Shown here: piece after piece, positions 13,349 to 15,413 of the stretch | How positions within the stretch are numbered: the stretch's first letter is position 1 | Layout: each line of letters begins with the position of its first letter | From: Chloroflexota bacterium | GTDB taxonomy: Bacteria > Chloroflexota > Limnocylindria > Limnocylindrales > CSP1-4 | Assembly (NCBI GenBank): GCA_021786915.1 | Contig: JAJYMP010000614.1 | Coordinates: 1-15,413, forward strand | DNA length: 15,413 nucleotides | Direction: 5' to 3' | Translations under genes and position numbers: made by a program | The notes under the pieces: model-generated | The model's database searches: none | The model's input: the letters and a program-made list of their open reading frames with translations, nothing else | Told to the model about the DNA's origin: nothing

Positions 13349-14197
13349 TCACGAGGCGGCACCGGTCGGCGAGCCGACATCGGGACGAGGGTGCTGGCGG
13401 AGATACGCCTTCGCCGTCTCGAGGCAGCGCGTCGCGAATTCGGCGTTTCCGAGAACGCGCGAACGGCTCACGTTGGGCAACTCGATGGAGCAGGCGATCT
13501 CCGGCATCGCATCGAGGATGCGCGCCACGTCGATGCCGCCTTCGCCCAGGTAGGAGCGCGCTTCGCGCAGGATGCGCCGCATCTCGTCCTGATCCGTTGG
13601 GATCTCGGCGGGGGCGTCGCAGAGATGGCAGAAGTGGAAGTACTCGCGGGGAACCCTCGCCAGCTCCTCGACGCTGTCATGCGCCCGATGAAAGTGGTGG
13701 ATGTCGATCATCAGTCCCATGTTGTCCCGCCCGACGGCATTCAGTACGTCGAGCGCTGCAGCCAGATTGCGTACGCCCGCGATGGGCACATACTCGAGGT
13801 CGGCCGTCATCCCGTAGCGCAGCGCAAGGTCACAGACCTCGCCGAACTTCTCGACGTAGAAGGCACGATCCTCGGTCCAGATGCTGGTCAGGAGGTGCTT
13901 CGCCCCCAGCTCGGCAGCTGCCTCGCACGCCGCCTCGTACTTGGCCATGTCCATGCCTTCCACGACTCGCGCGAGCTCGATGTCGAGGATCCCGACGCCG
14001 GTCTCCGCCATGGCGGTCTTCACGTTTCGCATCATCTCCGAGCCCGGCCGGAGAGAGAAGTCGGGTTCGCCTGGAAGTCCCAAGCTGATGGGCCGGAGAC
14101 TCGCGTAGTCGTATCCGGCGCGCCCGGCGATGTAGATCTGCTCTGGCGGTGGGCAACCCAACACCGTCAAGTACGCCAACGAATACCGTCGTGCCAT
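13349..14197 (-). CDS. Sugar phosphate isomerase/epimerase-like TIM-barrel protein
   Basis: A 282-aa protein of the xylose-isomerase-like (AP endonuclease family 2) TIM-barrel superfamily. The likely metal ligands are in the expected order: Glu135 in DLEYVP, Asp165 with His167/His168 in LMIDIHHFHRAHD, His191 in FCHLCDAP, and Glu239 in CSIELPN. Residues 214-229 (SYLGEGGIDVARILDA) match the usual GeGxid-x-x-x-ll stretch. The superfamily includes sugar epimerases, hydroxypyruvate isomerases and 3-dehydroshikimate dehydratases. The neighbour 60 bp upstream on the same strand is aroQ, whose product is dehydroshikimate, which makes the last option worth testing but not established. ATG 14197 has AGGGA 9 nt upstream. 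A palindrome at 14214-14223 suggests its own regulated promoter. Confidence 0.85.
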   Translation of the reverse strand: MARRYSLAYLTVLGCPPPEQIYIAGRAGYDYASLRPISLGLPGEPDFSLRPGSEMMRNVKTAMAETGVGILDIELARVVEGMDMAKYEAACEAAAELGAKHLLTSIWTEDRAFYVEKFGEVCDLALRYGMTADLEYVPIAGVRNLAAALDVLNAVGRDNMGLMIDIHHFHRAHDSVEELARVPREYFHFCHLCDAPAEIPTDQDEMRRILREARSYLGEGGIDVARILDAMPEIACSIELPNVSRSRVLGNAEFATRCLETAKAYLRQHPRPDVGSPTGAAS

Positions 14198-14212
14198 GAG
14201 GCTGCATCCCTA

Positions 14213-14225
14213 TCCAATATTGGGA
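14213..14225. promoter_or_regulatory. Candidate operator, T-N11-A palindrome
   Basis: The perfect 10-bp palindrome CCAATATTGG (14214-14223) is AT-rich in a GC-rich region and lies within a T-N11-A pattern (14213-14225), the general form of a LysR-type binding site. It sits 16 bp upstream of the TIM-barrel start and 32 bp past the aroQ stop. No LysR gene is present in the window. Confidence 0.35.
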
Positions 14226-14257
14226 GGCGATACCTTGGTAAGAGCCCGTGCCAGCGC

Positions 14258-14707
14258 CTACCGTGTCGCCGCCGCGCTCAGGCGGGCGTGCACGTATCGC
14301 AGGGCCAGCCCGTACCCGTGCATGCCGAGGCCGACGATGACACCCTCGGCGATGTCCGACAGGTATGAGTGGTGGCGGAACGCATCGCGCTTGTGGACGT
14401 TGGAGATGTGCACCTCGACGAAGGGGATGGACACCCCGCTGAAGGCGTCGCGGATCGCGACGCTCGTGTGGGTGAACGCCCCCGGGTTGATGATCACGAA
14501 GTCGACGCCGTCTGTGCGGGCCTGGTGGATTCGATCCACGATCGCGCCCTCGTGATTGCTCTGGAAGAAGTCGATCTCCGCCCCCAGGCCGCCCGCCAGG
14601 TCACGAAGTTCGCGCTCCAGGTCGGCAAGCGTGCCGGACCCGTAGATGCCGGGCTCACGCATACCCAACAGGTTGAGGTTCGGACCGTTCACCACGAGGA
14701 CCTTCAC
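14258..14707 (-). CDS. aroQ: Type II 3-dehydroquinate dehydratase
   Basis: A 149-aa cytoplasmic enzyme converting 3-dehydroquinate to 3-dehydroshikimate, in aromatic biosynthesis or quinate use. The sequence is textbook: [21 protein letters not shown] (3-23) with Arg17 and the catalytic Tyr22, [12 protein letters not shown] (47-58), [10 protein letters not shown] (73-82) with Asn74, and VEVHISN (97-103) with His100, then [11 protein letters not shown] with Arg111. Length equals the family norm (about 145-150). The frame extends to 14815, but GTG 14707 starts at the conserved strand and has AAGGAGGG (minus strand, 14720-14713) 5 nt upstream. It lies between a CoA-transferase gene and a TIM-barrel gene on the same strand. 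Confidence 0.95.
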   Translation of the reverse strand: MKVLVVNGPNLNLLGMREPGIYGSGTLADLERELRDLAGGLGAEIDFFQSNHEGAIVDRIHQARTDGVDFVIINPGAFTHTSVAIRDAFSGVSIPFVEVHISNVHKRDAFRHHSYLSDIAEGVIVGLGMHGYGLALRYVHARLSAAATR

Positions 14708-14815
14708 GGGAACCCTCCTTGTCTTCGACGACAGGACACCATTGCCAGGGGGAAACGCCAACCGACGCCAGAGCCGGCGCCAGGACTGCGTGACGACCGT
14801 CGCTCGCAGTGACAA

Positions 14816-15413
14816 TCAACGCTGGTCCTCGAGCCGTGTGACGGCGTCCTCTGCGTAGAAGACGCCGTCGCGGACCATCGCGTCGATGTCCGCGGACGAG
14901 TAGCCCAGGTCCTCCGCCACGGCGTGGTTGTGTTGCCCGAGCAGTGGCGCCGCGCTGCGCGGGGACGTGTCGCAGCCCGAGAACCTGAACGGAAGATTGG
15001 GCATCGTGATCCTGCCGAGGACCGGATGCTCCTGCTCGACCAGCATCCCACGGGCGATGACCTGGGGGTCGGCGATGACCTCGTCGATTCGACGGACTCG
15101 GGCGCACGGCACGCGCGCGGCCTGGAGCGCCGCGAGGCACGCGTCCACGGATGGCTGCGCCATCGCCCACTCGCGCACGATGGCCAGGATGGCGTCGTGA
15201 TGAGCGTTGCGCCCGACCAGGGTGTGGTAGCGCGCGTCGTCCGCCAGGTCCTGACCACCCACGACGAAAGCCAGGCGCCTCCACACCTCGTCGACCTGCG
15301 CCGCAACCACGAAGTGACCGTCCTGGCCGCTGAACACTCCGTAGAGCGTGGATTGCCGGAGATCGTGACCCGTCTGCGCCGGGATCTCGGAGCCACCGCT
15401 GAGCATGTAGCTC
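14816..15413 (-). CDS. Family III CoA-transferase (CaiB/BaiF), C-terminal part
   Basis: The frame runs off the right edge; 198 codons before the stop are visible, about half of a usual 400-aa protein. Typical C-terminal features are present: YGVFSGQDGHFVVAAQVDEVW (the DG-x-x-x-x-A strand and helix), LADDARYHTLVGRNAHHDAI (the x-D-x-R-x...R-x-x-x motif), ARVPCARVRRIDEVIADPQ, and GRITMPNLPFRFSG. The catalytic Asp, in the N-terminal half, is outside the window. Family III enzymes move CoA between acids in degradation of carnitine, oxalate, aromatics and others; the substrate cannot be told. It lies 108 bp upstream of aroQ on the same strand and may be co-transcribed with it, although aroQ has its own strong ribosome site. 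Confidence 0.9.
   Translation of the reverse strand, partial: SYMLSGGSEIPAQTGHDLRQSTLYGVFSGQDGHFVVAAQVDEVWRRLAFVVGGQDLADDARYHTLVGRNAHHDAILAIVREWAMAQPSVDACLAALQAARVPCARVRRIDEVIADPQVIARGMLVEQEHPVLGRITMPNLPFRFSGCDTSPRSAAPLLGQHNHAVAEDLGYSSADIDAMVRDGVFYAEDAVTRLEDQR

Noticed and set aside
13391..14368. 325-codon plus-strand frame
   Set aside because: Antisense to the TIM-barrel gene, whose metal-site motifs are clear.
1..15413. CRISPR arrays, phage structural genes, integrase
   Set aside because: I found no regularly spaced repeat-spacer pattern and no frame with recombinase or phage motifs; the only mobile-element trace is the IS110 fragment.

Overview
The window comes from a high-GC bacterium. 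Several genes appear to use leaderless or GTG starts, the tRNA gene encodes its own CCA, and shikimate kinase and 3-dehydroquinate synthase domains are fused. This fits Chloroflexota (for example Limnocylindria-like) or Actinomycetota; the sequence alone does not decide, and GC content is an impression, not a calculation.

Layout. (1) 1-4068: a ribbon-helix-helix antitoxin-like gene at the left edge; an all-helical protein ending in a canonical sliding-clamp-binding pentapeptide; and, divergent from it, an 850-aa winged-helix/TPR/SEC-C protein. (2) 4069-4564: no convincing gene, but a broken 5' half of a tRNA-Arg gene inside a 100-bp direct repeat. (3) 4565-8849: five accessory genes. These are a divergent pair (a DUF4062/TIR-like protein and a partner resembling the C-terminal part of larger immune proteins), a long PIN-like nuclease, and an HTH-PIN toxin-antitoxin pair. 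(4) 8850-9052: the second copy of the 100-bp repeat, running into an intact tRNA-Arg(CCG). (5) 9053-9686: debris of an IS110-type transposase. (6) 9687-12678: a possible small ORF, an AroK-AroB fusion with a dead-looking kinase half, and a CynX/NimT-type MFS transporter, each starting at or just after the end of the previous one. (7) 12675 to the right edge, minus strand: a hypothetical protein, a TIM-barrel isomerase/dehydratase-like protein, AroQ, and the C-terminal half of a family III CoA-transferase.

Main interest. The segment between the two tRNA-linked repeats (about 4.5 kb) looks like a small cargo island with no integrase of its own. Every gene in it is of a type common in bacterial defence. 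The most suggestive unit is the divergent pair at 4565-6585: its proposed starts are 41 bp apart, and a perfect 7+7-bp palindrome encloses the -10 box of one gene. The split TIR-like effector plus sensor-like partner is a candidate undescribed defence or abortive-infection module; this is inference.

The right part carries two shikimate-pathway steps on opposite strands: AroB (dehydroquinate formation) and AroQ (dehydroquinate to dehydroshikimate). The metal-dependent TIM-barrel protein and the CoA-transferase beside aroQ could point to use of dehydroshikimate or related aromatics, but this is not proven.
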